Positions 49,601 through 60,668 of a stretch of DNA of 64,000 bases are shown one piece after another. Under the pieces are notes generated by a model that worked only from the letters and a program-made list of their open reading frames with translations, was not told where the DNA came from and did not search any database. The translations under genes were made by a program, and so were the position numbers. Every line of letters begins with the position of its first letter. The first letter of the stretch is position 1. Source of the DNA: Patiria pectinifera (lineage: Eukaryota > Echinodermata > Asteroidea > Valvatida > Asterinidae); NCBI GenBank assembly GCA_029964075.1, contig CM057146.1, positions 12,171,501 through 12,235,500 of the forward strand, read 5' to 3'.

Positions 49601-52600
49601 ACCGAACCAATTCTTGGTTATGACCGCCAAAACGCATCCCTGATTTGGCCAGATCTCTCAAATCTTGTTCACGACTTATATAGCAAATACATGTAATTTA
49701 CGTTTTTGGCAATTTGATGCAAAAGGTAGTTTTTTTTGGGGGGGGGGCTTCTCTTAGCTTTGAAGAAAAATTGTCCATTTCAAACATTTTACAATAAGCA
49801 AATATCGTAAGGATATATCAATGTAAACACACATACATGTATTGATTATCAGAAATGAAGAAACATAGTTTCCAATTATTCTAATACTTTGCATAGATCA
49901 GTGTTGATAAAAATTATGATTTGATTTTATTATTGAAAATGTTTCTGAACATTTACACTAACTCCCGCTGATTTTTTCAAAATCTGTCACTGTGAGTAAT
50001 TTTTTTTAAACTTTAGCAGGATTAAGAATGGTTTGAATTCAGCCACTTTAATATTTAGGCTAATGGCTCCCCTGAATTGAGGAGAATTTGGAAGGTTCCT
50101 CACGGGGATGTCCGTTGTCTTCAGTAAACAAGATGGATCAGGACTAGTACTTCAGTTTTACATATCACCAAGAGATGTGGCTTTCTTAAAGGGAAAATAC
50201 AACATTTGCAAACATCAAAAAATAAAAGTACCAAATCATTTTGAAATACCTTGCTGGACTGTTAGTGAATGACAGTGTAAAGCATCCTGTAAAATCATGG
50301 CACCTGGTATACTGTCATTTTCAAGAAAAGTGGTATTTTTGTATCAATTTCCAACACTGATCGGCCGATCAGCGTTGGAAAAAACTGGGGTTTTTTCCTC
50401 AAATACTGGCCCCAGTTGACCATCACACTTGTTTGCAATCGATTACACACCTATGAACGGGTACAAGCCAGCTAGACTGGTTCCCTGACCTTACAATTCC
50501 CCAATGTACGTAAACTGCTCTGTTTCTTCTTATATGGAGTCAGGGAACCAGACTACAGGAAAATTATCGTTTTTCTTGGTTTTTATAGCATTTTCGAACC
50601 CAAGACCTCAAAAAAGTCAGTGTAACTATATTTGCCATATATTTCCAACCCCCCAATTCCATCCATTTCAGAAAATTACAGCAAAAGCAAATGATGTATA
50701 TTCCCTTTAACCTCTCTGTGATGAATAAGTTTAGTAATCCTTGTGATTTTTTTGTCATGAATATGAGTCTAAACCTGCGTCCACAGGGCCGTATTCTCAA
50801 AACGACTTTTAGTCATCAAAATGTAAGCATCCCACTACATGTGCGACTTAGACGAGTCTTAATATATATGCAGTATTTATGAAACATTTTCACCAAGTGC
50901 CCCTTTTATTTTCGTGACTTAAATCTAAGTGCGGTTGGACGTGTCTTAAGTCAAGTTAAGTGGGGCATTAGGGTGTCATGGCGGCTTTATTTCTGTCCGT
51001 TGGTTTGTAATTTTTAGGCACAAAATTGGACTTTCTAGGGGCTAAGGGAAATGTCGTCAAATTCAAATTATTGTGAAAGGAAGCCAAGTTGAAGTTAATG
51101 TGTGACAGCTCTAGGATTGCAGTTCGTCAACATTCGACAACTTTATTTCTGTCCGTTGGTTTGCAATTTTTAGACACAAAATTGGACTTTCTGTGGGCTA
51201 AGGGAAATCTCATCAATATCAAGTTATAGTGAAAGGAAGCCAAGTTGAAGCTAATGTGTGACAACCCTAGGACAGTAGTACGTCGACACTGAAACGGATA
51301 TTTTGGATCGCGATTTGTTAAATTTTTAAGCGGGCGGCAGAGGTGAGATTGATGACATGTAACCAATGGCATGCACTGTTACCGAGAGTGTTTGCTTTGA
51401 ATATTTAAGTTAAGTTGAGCACTATAAGTGAGGTGCTTAGATCCTTCATGAATACCATTAAGCGTCCCACCTAAGTTAGCAGGATGCTTAGATTTAAGTG
51501 TGACTTAAGTATAGTCTTAAGTTTGAGTTTTGTGAATACGGCCCATGAAGTACAAGCCTCCATTAGGCAGCTTATTGCTATCACTTCTCTCATCCAGCTA
51601 CCTGTATTGTGAAGGTGTCTTTGTGTTTTCCAGGTGAGCCAGTGGTTGAGTCTGCAGTGCTGACAGGTGGTGGACTTGATGGGTCCGCGGGAGGTTTTTT
51701 CCCCACGGCTGTGGGGAGCTGACTGCCCATCTTTGTTGGCTGGTTATCCAGGTTCTGTCTGACTGGCCCATCAGTTGAAGGGGCTTCTTCTAGTGGTTTC
51801 AAAAGCAAATAGGATCTTTTCCTTTTCATGCTTTTGTTTTTTCGTTTCCAATAACACTAGTCAAAATACAAAGAAGAATGTTCCAAACCTAACCTGTTGA
51901 AGTTTTGGCTTAGTGGATATTACACCTTCGAGAAAAACAGTGAAAAACTATTCGCAACCTTTCGATCACAAAATTTTTGAGGATTGAGGAGTGTTCCCAG
52001 CAAAAAAAAGGGACAAGGAAGTTAGGGGTCTCGTCGATCACATCTCTTTTGGTAATGAGAGGGTTGAGGTTTAATAGCACAACTTTTCTGCTCCACATAA
52101 CTGGCCCCGGTGTGGTGGAGGACTGAAGCTCAGGGGAATAAGCAACAGAACAATCTGCTCACCTGGAACTGTCCTTTTGTCCCGTTGAAGGAATCTGAGT
52201 GCTTCACGTGACTTATCCTCCGTGCCCAGCTTGATCAGCTCGGCTGTGGACTCTCCCTCAGACTGGCTGTTAGGTTGGCTCATGTGCTTGGAGATGTCGC
52301 TGATTGTGTGGCTGTCGTAGGGGTGGCTGCAGGGCATCAAACAATCAGTTAGTAATGGTTTGATAACAGTGTAACCAGAACATATCAACTGTCAGGACGG
52401 CATACTGGAGGGAATGATCTACAAGATAACACCAGTGTATTTAAATGAGGTTAAATTTTTTTTAAAGCTCTTACCTACGAGCGTATAATGTGATTTTTAA
52501 AACTTTAAATGACTTTTCTTTTTTCTATGATTTTTTTTTTTAGTGATTTAAATCATGATTGAAATCAATGATTGAAATGATTAAAATCAAACATCCCTGG

Positions 52601-55600
52601 CGAGGAAAGTCCCATTGTGCCAACCTCATCACCAATTCTGTAGGTGGGAACATGCAGTGTTCTTGGAATAGTCAGTGCAGTGCTGTAGTTACATGTATAC
52701 TCATCACAATGGCAGTCACAAGTAAATCGCAAGTTTAATTCACTAGCCCGGTCACAAGTAACAGGAATTGAAAACATAATGAAATGCATACAATTCATTT
52801 GAATAGCTTGTGACTTGAATGGGGACTGGATGGCTTGTGATGGACTTGTGATGGACTCGTGATGGACTTGTGATGGACTCGTGATGGACTTGTGATGGAC
52901 TTGTGATGGACTTGTGATGGACTAGTGATGGACTTGTGATGGACTCGTGATGGCCTCGTAATGGACTCGTGAAAGACTTGTGATAGACTTGTGATGGACT
53001 TGTGATAGACTTGTGATGGACTTGTGATGGACTCGTGAAAGTCTCGTGAAAGACTTGTGATAGACTTGTGATAGACTTGTGATAGACTTGTGATGGACTC
53101 GTGATGGACATTGTGTTGAACATTTTTTTGTGTCCAGGCAAACATTCAACTAATTTATGGGAACACAAGTACATTTGTATTTTCCCAGGCTGTTCTTGAA
53201 GGGAACTCTCCCACTCGTAATCCTGCAAAATCATCTAAACCGATTGATGGATTTTGAAGGGTCTGTGAGGATTAAGGTTAAACAAGTATCTTTGATATAA
53301 ACAAGACAAGCTATCTCAGTCTTACAGCTCCTAAACAGTACAAGAAAAATCACATCACAGTACAAAACAAAAACTCCCCGAATCAAAGCTCCAAAACTTA
53401 TGAGAGTGACCTACCGGTTGTGTTCTGTAACAGCCGGTCTGTAGTGCTCCCCCTGCCTACCTCTAGGACCAAGCTCCTCTCTCAAGACATCGGTGATGGC
53501 AGACACCGTACCCCTAGTCATGGTGTCGGGGTCCACAAGATGATCAAGATCTGATTGGAGAATAAAAAATGCATTTTTTAGCCGCTCTGCTGAAGAAAAA
53601 AAAAGATCGCTATTTATATATCTGCCAGGGCTGTGCCGCACACACAAAATATCTGAATACTCGATCATCCACTGAATATCGAATAGAATTGTAAAAAATC
53701 AAATATTTGAAAAGTTTGAGCGCCTTGAGAGGATGACGAAAAAGTCTGTGATTATACCTTTATTCGTATATAAAGTTGAGTGGTTATATTCTTCGTCAAA
53801 TGCCAGCTTTTTGGCAGCCACTTTACATGCATGCTTTGAAAACGTCCATGAAGATTAGTAGCCCTAATTAAATATTCAAAATCTGTCAAATATCAACTAG
53901 TCAACAGCGTCAAATAAAATAGATTGATATATGATATGTTATACATTATTCAAAATGTTTTTTTAACTTCAATGTCAATGTTCGAACATTTGATCAAATC
54001 CGAAAATTCAAGTTTAATATCCAATTCTAAATTTAAAAATGTGCAGCACTGAAATCTTTGCCCTTGCATTTAAACAAATCTTTCTCTACTGGACACAGTT
54101 GAGTCCAAATAAAAACATCTTTAGCTGCAGACATCTAACAAAGACCATCCTGCGTATCTTAAAGGCACATATTGCCCAGATACATGTAAGACAGATTTTA
54201 AAATTCAACAGTGAGCATCATGACCATACCTTCATTGTCAGTAGTGGATCCTTCACTCTCGATGCCCTCCATGATATAATCCATGACCCCCAGCTGGATC
54301 TCCAGCAGGTACTGGATGGCCACCCGGTCCCCTTCCACCACGGCCCGCCCGCTGATGTGGGACAGGTCACAGTGTAGGACCTTGTCGGCTAGATGGTCCA
54401 CCACCAGCTGGACATTGCGGACCTCATCCTCCTTGGTGACTGGGACGTAGGACACACCTAGGATAAATACAAATACAAGACTATGCTTGAATTGTTGTGC
54501 TGGGCTCAAAATTCTGGGTTATGACATCATTTTTACATTCAGTCAGAGGACTGGCCCTGCAGATCTAGTAAAAATGTGATGCTTCCCAGCAAAATGTAGG
54601 CTAGTGGCCGTCAAATTTGTTTGATATAGTTTGCTTCATTTTCTTATATTAACAGTTTCTTCAACTACTCTGACTGAAGCAAAAATGTAAATTCTTTTAG
54701 CTTGGAATCCCTGGATTGGCATCAGGTGTCACAAATACCATGTGTCGTGTGTCTGCTACATGTACATTATCTGGACAGTGCATTAGATAAAATAACACGT
54801 TCACATGTGGTGAAAATTTACCAAATTTGATATGTGTTCGACTTCTGGTGAATTTGCAGAGCACCGTGCCTGTAGTGATGCCACAAAGTTTGCGCAGAAG
54901 GTATATTTTGTCCCAGTTTGAAAATTTTGGACTCTCAATACTTTGTATATGAGAGTCCCAAAACTTAAGGCATTGAAAGCATGCAATACAAGAATAGACT
55001 GGCACATGAAACAACCAGTCCAATACCCTTTTAGTACAGTACTGCATCAAGTGTCGAAAGAAACATCTGGTAAGTAAATGTAGTGTCTACTTCTACTAAC
55101 ACTTTCATAGTCATGCCACCAGACTACAGTGAAGGGTCAATCTTCTCCAAAAGTGGGACATGTGCCAGTCTAGCCTTACGCTTCAAATTTAAATAACTTG
55201 GCTTCCCTCTGAGTTGCAAAATGTTAAAGAAAATGAATTGAGACCTCAAACTTGGCTGGTGAAATACCGGTACTTAGCACCTTTTCTTTGCCTCATGAAA
55301 ATTTTGGTTAATTTTGTTGGCTTAAAAAGTTGGCCTGATTTTGATTTGCATGTTTTCTGCACCCAAGGTCCCAGTCTGGTTTTTCCTGTAACACTGCTGT
55401 AGTTGGCTTAGTATTATTCACCGAGCGAAAGAATTAGGTTATACCCTTATAACTTCACAGCATATTTACTTTGATAATAAATACATGCTTGGGCTTACAG
55501 ACCTAAACCACCTTTTGAGTTAATAAAATGAATAAAATACTAACAGCTTTTTAAAAAACCTGTTACGTTACCTTTGAGAGGGTCGCCCAGGATGCCTTCA

Positions 55601-56880
55601 CAGAGCGCCACAAAGACGGAGGAGGTACACTCTGATAAATCTTTCACACTCGGCAAGTTGACTCTCTTCAGTAACTCATTTGCAATAGCTGTGTCATCTG
55701 AAATCATTTCAAAATCAAAATGTACAATGTATGCACAATCACTTTAATGCAGATATATTTTGTCAAGAATATTGTGAGATTGTGGTTGGGATTAATAAGT
55801 TGTGATAGCATTCCATTTCAGCCAAATTAAGTTCTTCATTTTTAGAGGAAAATCATCAACTTTTGTGTATACTGATGAAGAGGACTTGCATTGAGACTAA
55901 GCAGTAACAAATGGTTGTCTTGGTTGCAAAACACAATCTGAATTTCAAGTCCATCTGTATTAAAAATTAAAATGTTAGTAAAAAAGTTGACAGGGATCTA
56001 CACACAACATGGACAAAAATGGGCAAAATAGGCAGAGGTTCTTATGACATTAACCCTAACAGAACTCCACCAATCAAACCCCAACCGCATGTTTTGTTGG
56101 AATCTGTCAGGATGGGTACAGTACCCCTAAACTGAAAGTCTTTTACATTGGGTTGGCACACCTCCAGAAACAAAAGTCAGAAATAGGGTGTGTGCAGTTT
56201 CCTATATAGTGTTGGAATCTGCCAGGATGGGTATGGTTCCTAGTTAATCATGCTAGGGGTTAATCTAGCCTAATAACTTTGCCAGGAATTATATGTGTGA
56301 CCCTTTTTGTTGTTACTAAGGGATAATCTGCAACTCAGGAAACATCACTACAGATTGCAGATTCTCCACAAACTGGTAAAACTCAAATTTGCTTTAAGGC
56401 CAAAAAAAAATAGTCGCCGGTTTCTGGTATGGAGCTTGCCCAAAAAGTGGTGCGGCGACGCGGCTTTTTTTTTTTTTACCTGTCTTTTTTGCTTCAAATG
56501 TCGGCTGATGACTGCAAATGGTGCCCGACTAAACGTAGTGCAAATATATGGGAGTCCGGAGAGGCCACATAAAGCTTATTCTCGATCATAACCCAATCTA
56601 AAAACACGTTAAAATTGTTCAGCAGCAGGATTCCAGTCAAACCAGTGAGTTTGGCGGTTTTGAGACATCATCTATTATTGAAAAAAAACTTTTTCATTTT
56701 GCCGACGCGCATGGCTACGGCGACGCGCGCATACCAGAAACCGGAGACTTTTTTTTTTTTGCCTAATGAAAGTACACTTGAAGTTTTTTGGACATTTCTG
56801 ATTTTACTTGAAATGCAGATTTGGCATTGAAGCCTACCTCTTGAGGCGTGGCTATCCAAGGCATAACTGGAGTAATCCAT
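31683..56880 (-). CDS. CEP95: CEP95-like centrosomal protein, complete 20-exon gene (right arm)
   Basis: Exons (minus strand, 5' to 3'): 56838-56880, 55572-55697, 54230-54457, 53415-53550, 52163-52326, 51602-51789, 49190-49406, 47113-47253, 45492-45772, 44213-44331, 43107-43467, 41731-41823, 41218-41287, 40298-40405, 38955-39124, 38156-38230, 36532-36684, 35172-35305, 33173-33257, 31683-31847. All introns are GT..AG and all phases agree, giving 3057 nt, 1018 residues plus TAA. The ATG sits in ACCATGG with an in-frame TAA upstream. Residues about 15-132 resemble the human CEP95 N-terminal domain, predicted calponin-homology-like (recalled similarity: [23 protein letters not shown]). Residues 180-760 are low-complexity, Ser/Pro/Arg-rich. 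Residues about 815-1018 are charged helical/coiled coil; [16 protein letters not shown] and [14 protein letters not shown] are family C-terminal signatures. Human CEP95 is about 821 residues, so the extra length is mostly in the linker. Family members localise to centrosomes and spindle poles. The introns hold many SINEs and MITEs. Confidence 0.9.
32313..32686. mobile_element. PIF/Harbinger-like MITE, right arm copy
   Basis: 374 bp, the allelic partner of 19805-20177, with TTA (TAA on the other strand) on both sides. Confidence 0.85.
32878..33125 (+). mobile_element. SINE family D copy, right arm
   Basis: Head gtcaggttagctttcctcgc, B-box gggttcgattcc, body cccacctctaaaactgtaat. Partner of 19369-19620. 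Confidence 0.7.
38344..38885. mobile_element. long fold-back element, right arm
   Basis: Partner of 11041-11579 with the same inverted arms. Short open frames inside come from its GC-balanced arms, not from a gene. Confidence 0.8.
39496..40066 (-). mobile_element. CR1/L2-type LINE 3' fragment, right arm
   Basis: Open from about 40056 to 39613: [59 protein letters not shown], then [11 protein letters not shown], the usual C-terminus of CR1/L2-clade ORF2 proteins. The 3' tail gctattgaagaacgtgttat matches SINE tails in this window. No upstream RT catalytic motif is present, so it is a 5'-truncated dead copy. Confidence 0.88.
42600..43084. mobile_element. TTAA-flanked fold-back element, right arm
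   Basis: 485-bp partner of 5152-5638, TTAA at 42596-42599 and 43085-43088, 22 bp from exon 11. Confidence 0.88.
43762..44165 (-). mobile_element. tRNA-headed SINE (family C), right arm
   Basis: Right-arm partner of 4070-4465 in the same CEP95 intron; a C run at 44164-44177 abuts its head. Confidence 0.75.
46701..47057 (+). mobile_element. tRNA-headed SINE (family A), right arm partner
   Basis: Right-arm counterpart of 1171-1530: head ggtctggggcactgag, ggttgtgggg B-box remnant, a body with gatggttattgtgattgatt, tail tatataagaacccg then (TTA)n. Confidence 0.75.
47437..47612. mobile_element. short MITE, right arm only
   Basis: Ends CCGGCAATCGTGGACG / CGTCCACGATTGCCGG, about 175 bp. The matching left site (about 780-800) lacks it. 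Confidence 0.6.
48385..48955. mobile_element. element with GACCCGA subterminal repeats at the right arm's outer edge
   Basis: tggggtcgggttgacc at one end and aacctgacccgaagttgg at the other, with repeated ctgacccgaa motifs over the first and last 150 bp. Arm similarity stops here. The architecture resembles the GACTCG element. Confidence 0.55.
49003..49090 (-). repeat. SINE/LINE 3'-tail-like fragment
   Basis: (caat)n then tttataaagcgccaaaat and aaggcgctgat, as in CR1/L2-derived SINE tails read in reverse. It lies 100 bp from CEP95 exon 7. Confidence 0.5.
49460..49640. mobile_element. 181-bp fold-back MITE in CEP95 intron 6
   Basis: Arms GGGGCGCGTTTTGGCGGTCA / GGGATGCGTTTTGGCGGTCA, each extending about 45 bp. 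No clear target duplication. Confidence 0.78.
50190..50706 (+). mobile_element. TTAA-flanked MITE, copy in CEP95 intron 6
   Basis: 517 bp, same family as 30407-30921, TTAA at 50186-50189 and 50707-50710. The high similarity of the two copies suggests recent activity. Confidence 0.87.
50786..51544. mobile_element. hAT-like MITE with internal tandem duplication, CEP95 intron 6
   Basis: Ends GGGCCGTATTCTCAAAA / GGGCCGTATTCACAAAA, about 759 bp, gacttaag-type subterminal repeats. A unit of about 156 bp (ctttatttctgtccgttggt at 50985 and 51141) is doubled inside. Confidence 0.75.
52832..53112 (+). repeat. 11-bp minisatellite, about 25 units, CEP95 intron 4
   Basis: Unit gatggacttgt with variants (actcg, tagac, gaaag). 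Since 11 is not a multiple of 3 and the unit lacks stops on the minus strand, all three minus frames are open with an 11-residue repeat ([11 protein letters not shown] type). This is not a gene. A hAT-type terminus CAGTGCTGTAGTTAC lies at 52678. Confidence 0.9.
54230..55697 (-). CDS. CEP95: CEP95 exons 2 and 3, N-terminal family domain
   Basis: Exon 2 (55572-55697) and exon 3 (54230-54457), both phase 1-1, encode residues 15-132. Exon 2 reads [18 protein letters not shown] then [12 protein letters not shown]; exon 3 reads [20 protein letters not shown] then [14 protein letters not shown] and [15 protein letters not shown]. This matches, from memory, the human CEP95 order 'FIALYQSILGE', 'HNVQAVIDSL', 'SLSHITGENIVKGD', 'NLLEIFDGLLDYL'. 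It is the strongest evidence for the name. These exons are present only in the right arm because the left arm is cut by the window edge. Confidence 0.9.
56398..56763. mobile_element. PIF/Harbinger-like MITE, third copy in CEP95 intron 1
   Basis: 366 bp, same family and terminal repeats, TAA at 56395-56397 and 56764-56766. It lies 74 bp downstream of the exon 1 splice donor in gene orientation. Being outside the palindrome, it is an independent insertion. Confidence 0.85.
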
Positions 56881-57481
56881 GGTTGATATTGCTAACTTCT
56901 GCTTCCTTTAGTTGCAACTCATTCTGCATCAAATAAAACGGAAAAAATGTCGCACTCTGCCGTTACTTCCCCGCTTGTGCACAAAGTCTATGGAGAGTCA
57001 AGAACATTTTCTTTAGTTTTTCCTAACAATATTGGAAATGTTTCTCAGTCCCAGATTCATGTCATATCATCATTTTTGCAATGACTGACCTTCATTGAGA
57101 TGATAATAAGCCACTTTAGAGTTACTACTGGGCATGCGCACATCAAGATTCAACAATTTACCTTTGTGGATAAACAGTTTGCCATACGTGTGCAAAATCA
57201 TAGCGGGGTACCAACGAAATCAAAGAAAAGATCTTGTTTCTTGGTTTAAGTTGTTTTGTATGCTCCAACTTTTGTGCGAACAAAAAAGTACTAAAACTAC
57301 TACCGGTACTATCGAATGTTTAATATTGTACAAGGATGGCATTGGTGCCAGACTTATATGTAGTCAGGCACACAGTAACAGTAGTATAAACACGTGCACG
57401 CATGTTCCATGTTGCTGTGTTGTGTGGAGCGGGATCAGCCATTGCCAGACTTTAAATTGTTGTAGGCCTAGGCCTAGTCCC

Positions 57482-58252
57482 ACTAACTGGGGCGCTAGAG
57501 CTCCTTTTTTGACATTTGGGATGTTAGCCTGTCGTACTAGCATCCCACTATTAGGAAGAATTCTCAATGTTGCAACTTCCAAAATTCACCACAAAAGTTG
57601 CCAAAAATCACGCAAAATACTTGACAAAAATACCTTTGAAAGCACCTACTGGCTTGTCCACATGTCAAAGATGAAGTAATGAGGCATACTCACGATTATT
57701 TTTTGGGTTGCAAATTAATCCGTGAAAATTCAACCACTTATAGTACGGATCTAGCCCCATAAATGTGGCCAATTTACTGGACTACCTCTGTAAATAAAGG
57801 TCACACTTGGAACATGTACAAAAACATGTAGAACTTTGTCAAATTTTGATTTTCACATTTAGGCTTAGTTCGTAGTTTATTTTTGCTCTAGAAGCATACT
57901 CACCCTCTTTATAGGCTAATCAGAAAGTGCTGCCTTTTTCAGATGTCTTTTTTTTTCGTGAAATTTCTAGATTCTTTTGCACACGTTTGCGTATCAAAAT
58001 TTCAACATGAAATTTCACGAAAAATAGACATCTGCATGTGGACAAGCCAGTAGGTGCTTTCAAAATCAAAGGTATTTTTGTCAAGTATTTTGCGTGGTTT
58101 TTGGCATTTTTTGTGGTGAATTTTGGAAACTGCAACATTGAGAATTCTTCCTTAGGAAGTGGGACGCTAGTACGGCAGGCTATAATTCATGCTATTCCCA
58201 AATGTCAAAAAAGGAGTTCTACTTCTAGCGCCGCACCCGCCCCCCAGTTAGT
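57482..58252. mobile_element. long inverted-repeat element upstream of CEP95
   Basis: Arms of about 180-220 bp: 57482-57665 and 58033-58252 (actaactggggcgctagag / gcaccaatgtcc-type ends; shared caagtattttgcgtg). The spacer holds a half copy of the 59971-60197 family (57755-57865) and a smaller palindrome (57938-58036). Confidence 0.7.
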
Positions 58253-58971
58253 CTGGTTCCCAGACCAAAAGATTCCGACTATTCCAGATGAATCTTAGGT
58301 CCGGTAGCCTCCGGTAATACAATGTATTACAATTTACGTCACGTGACTAAAACGGGAGGAATTCCTCCTTTTTCCGAAAATTTCCGAAGTTTGCCGAAGT
58401 CGTTTCGTCGACAATCGGATAGCGCCCGAGTATTTCCGAGTATATAATATAGGGTTAATTAACTGCTAATTGCTTATTAATTTTATTTTAAATGAGTTGA
58501 TAATTAATATTCATTGTTTTCATTTAGAAAACTTGAAATTCAACGACGATTTTGTGCATCAAATATACTCGGATCGTACGGCCGAACTTTTTGCTGCGTC
58601 ATGTACAATTTTGAATTTGACGACCGTTACCGAGATTTTCCAAAACTCGGTCTTCATTCGGCTCCGCCTGCTAACAGTGCTATTTGGTTCCGTAATTTTG
58701 AAGATTTCAGATCAACATTACTCAATGTTATCTTACGAAAACATCAAACTGTATTATTATAATTATATGATATTACGAAGCAAGTGATTTATTTAAAAAT
58801 TTGATCAGAACATTAAAAGCTACAAGTGATAAAGCGAATTCGGAAACGAAGCCGCGCTTTGAAAAAGGGCCATTAATGCCGTCATGTTTATTTTTAGCCA
58901 CGGAGGCTGCCTGACCTACAATTTAGACGTGTAGACGTCGGGGGAAATTGTCAGGTCGGGGAACCAGACTA
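58253..58971. mobile_element. element with CTGGTTCCC ends and 13-bp direct repeats
   Basis: 719 bp starting ctggttcccagacc and ending ggggaaccagacta, flanked by CCCCCCAGTTAGT at 58240-58252 and 58972-58984. It inserted at or just inside the outer end of the preceding element. Confidence 0.7.
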
Positions 58972-59970
58972 CCCCCCAGTTAGTCATGTTACTGTCAGTG
59001 TCAGACTGTATTGCCGGGAGGCCCTAATTGATTCTCTTAAGAGTAGGCCTATATAATAAGACTTAATTTCAGTGATACAAAAAAAATATTTCTTTCTTTA
59101 AACATATTAAAAAATGAAATTCACAGGACTCCCTACAGTAGTCATGGTAGTACTCATAGTAGTTAGTAGTAGTGTGATGATCTACACAACTGAGCCTGCT
59201 CTACTCCGAATCGGGTATTTTGTGGCTACGACTTTGTACTGGCACACACTTTATCATGGTGAAATGTCGTAGCCGTAGCCAACAAGGCAGAGCGCTTTTT
59301 GGACGCCAGCTGTACGGACATGACGGAATGAACACGGTGCGTTTTGAACATGATAACTTGATATTCTATGAAAATCAAAGGCATTTAAGTTATAAAAAAA
59401 TATATAACACTACACTCCAAAGATACCAAATTAATAATATAAATTACTGGAAATTCACGAAATGGAACTCTCAAAATGAATACATGTACAAACCGATTGC
59501 TAGTCGCTGTCAACTTTCAAACAAACCGCGGCCATCTTGATTAAGCGGGTACTGGCGGCTCAGATGATACAACGTTTTTGATTCGTGTTTATTTGACCAC
59601 GTGATATTGATCATGGTACGCAATTTCTCATTGGAGAATACAGTAGATCGCTGGAGCGGAAGTTGATTTTGCGGGACTCGCGGGAAATGCGCACGTGTTG
59701 TTTGTTGATAACGTACGTAGACACATTTCTAAACTGTAAAATTTAGGTAAAAATTAACGTCGCGAATTATGAAATCGTTATTTCTTTACTTGTTTGAGTT
59801 TCTGATTTTGGGAATGTCTTACAGATATGGATACATGGGGCAGCTGAAAAAACCCTGTAATTTAAGGGAGTAAAAACTGTCAGCCCATGTGTACTGTAGC
59901 TATAGCCTACAAGTACAATCATGACAATACAAATTACAATTGGGTGTTTTTAAGTTGTTCGGGGGATGGG

Positions 59971-60197
59971 CTAGCCCCATAAATGTGGCCAATTTACTGG
60001 ACTACCTCCGTAAATATAGGCCACACTTCCACCATGTACAAAAACATGTCGAACTTTGTCAAATTTTGATTATCACATTTAGGGCCTAAATGTGATAATC
60101 AAAATTTGACAACGGTTCGACATGTTTTTGTACATGTGGAAGTGTGGCCTATATTTACGGAGGTAGTCCAGTAAATTGGCCACATTTATGTGGCTAG
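59971..60197. mobile_element. 227-bp fold-back MITE
   Basis: Two arms of about 110 bp starting CTAGCCCCATAAATGTGGCC, nearly perfect, centre near 60083 (agggcctaaa). A single-arm relative is at 57755-57865. Confidence 0.85.
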
Positions 60198-60221
60198 GGA
60201 TGGGCCCACTAAGATTTCCCT

Positions 60222-60322
60222 AAGGGCTGTCTGTAACTATAGTGTTAGTGGCTCTCTTTTGTCTTTGGTCTATGGCGACAGAATAATCACAAAGACAAAA
60301 GAGAGCCAATTGCACAGCCCTG
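60222..60322. repeat. short inverted repeat upstream of the uncharacterised gene
   Basis: agggctgtctgtaac... ggctctcttttgtctttg / caaagacaaaagagagcc ... cagccct. A hairpin of about 100 bases, possibly a small MITE. Confidence 0.6.
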
Positions 60323-60668
60323 GTTGCCGGGACTATAGTATAGGCCCAGATCATCATGCGATGATAAATTAATACTAGTGGACTGCCTCTCTGTATCAGT
60401 ATACAGGTATAGTCATGATAGTCCCAACTAAAGTGAGAAATTTCCCCAAATATATTGTTGGGACTGTCCGAACTTATTTCATGTGTTGTTTCTTTGGGAA
60501 TTTTGAGAAGTGTTTGAATGAATATGTACTCGGTTTTATTAAGACTGTGGAAAGAGACAATATTTACTTAGCATGATTGCTTATTGACATTTATGATCCT
60601 TATTTCTTTCCCTGAAAAGAAACCCAAAACTGTCAGAAAACAGCAGTAAATAGGCCTAAACATTCATC

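Larger units (their letters stand above)
56881..60668. promoter_or_regulatory. spacer between divergent genes; repeat-rich, promoter positions not resolved
   Basis: CEP95 starts at 56880 on the minus strand and the uncharacterised gene at 60669 on the plus strand, so both promoters should lie here. The only promoter-like patch I see is 59525-59725, CpG-containing with CCGCGGCCATCTTGA (a YY1-type AAGATGGC core on the minus strand). The rest is occupied by inverted-repeat elements at 57482-58252, 58253-58971, 59971-60197 and 60222-60322. No further coding exon was recognised. Confidence 0.35.

Noticed and set aside
52832-53112. Regular direct repeats that could suggest a CRISPR-like array
   Set aside because: The units are contiguous 11-mers with no spacers, in a spliced eukaryotic gene.
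52752-53234. Open frames of 75-160 codons on the minus strand with Ser/His-rich repeats
   Set aside because: They arise from an 11-bp minisatellite in which all three minus frames are open; it lies in a CEP95 intron.
57134-57679. 181-codon plus-strand frame
   Set aside because: It overlaps an inverted-repeat element, has poor coding character and no recognised domain.
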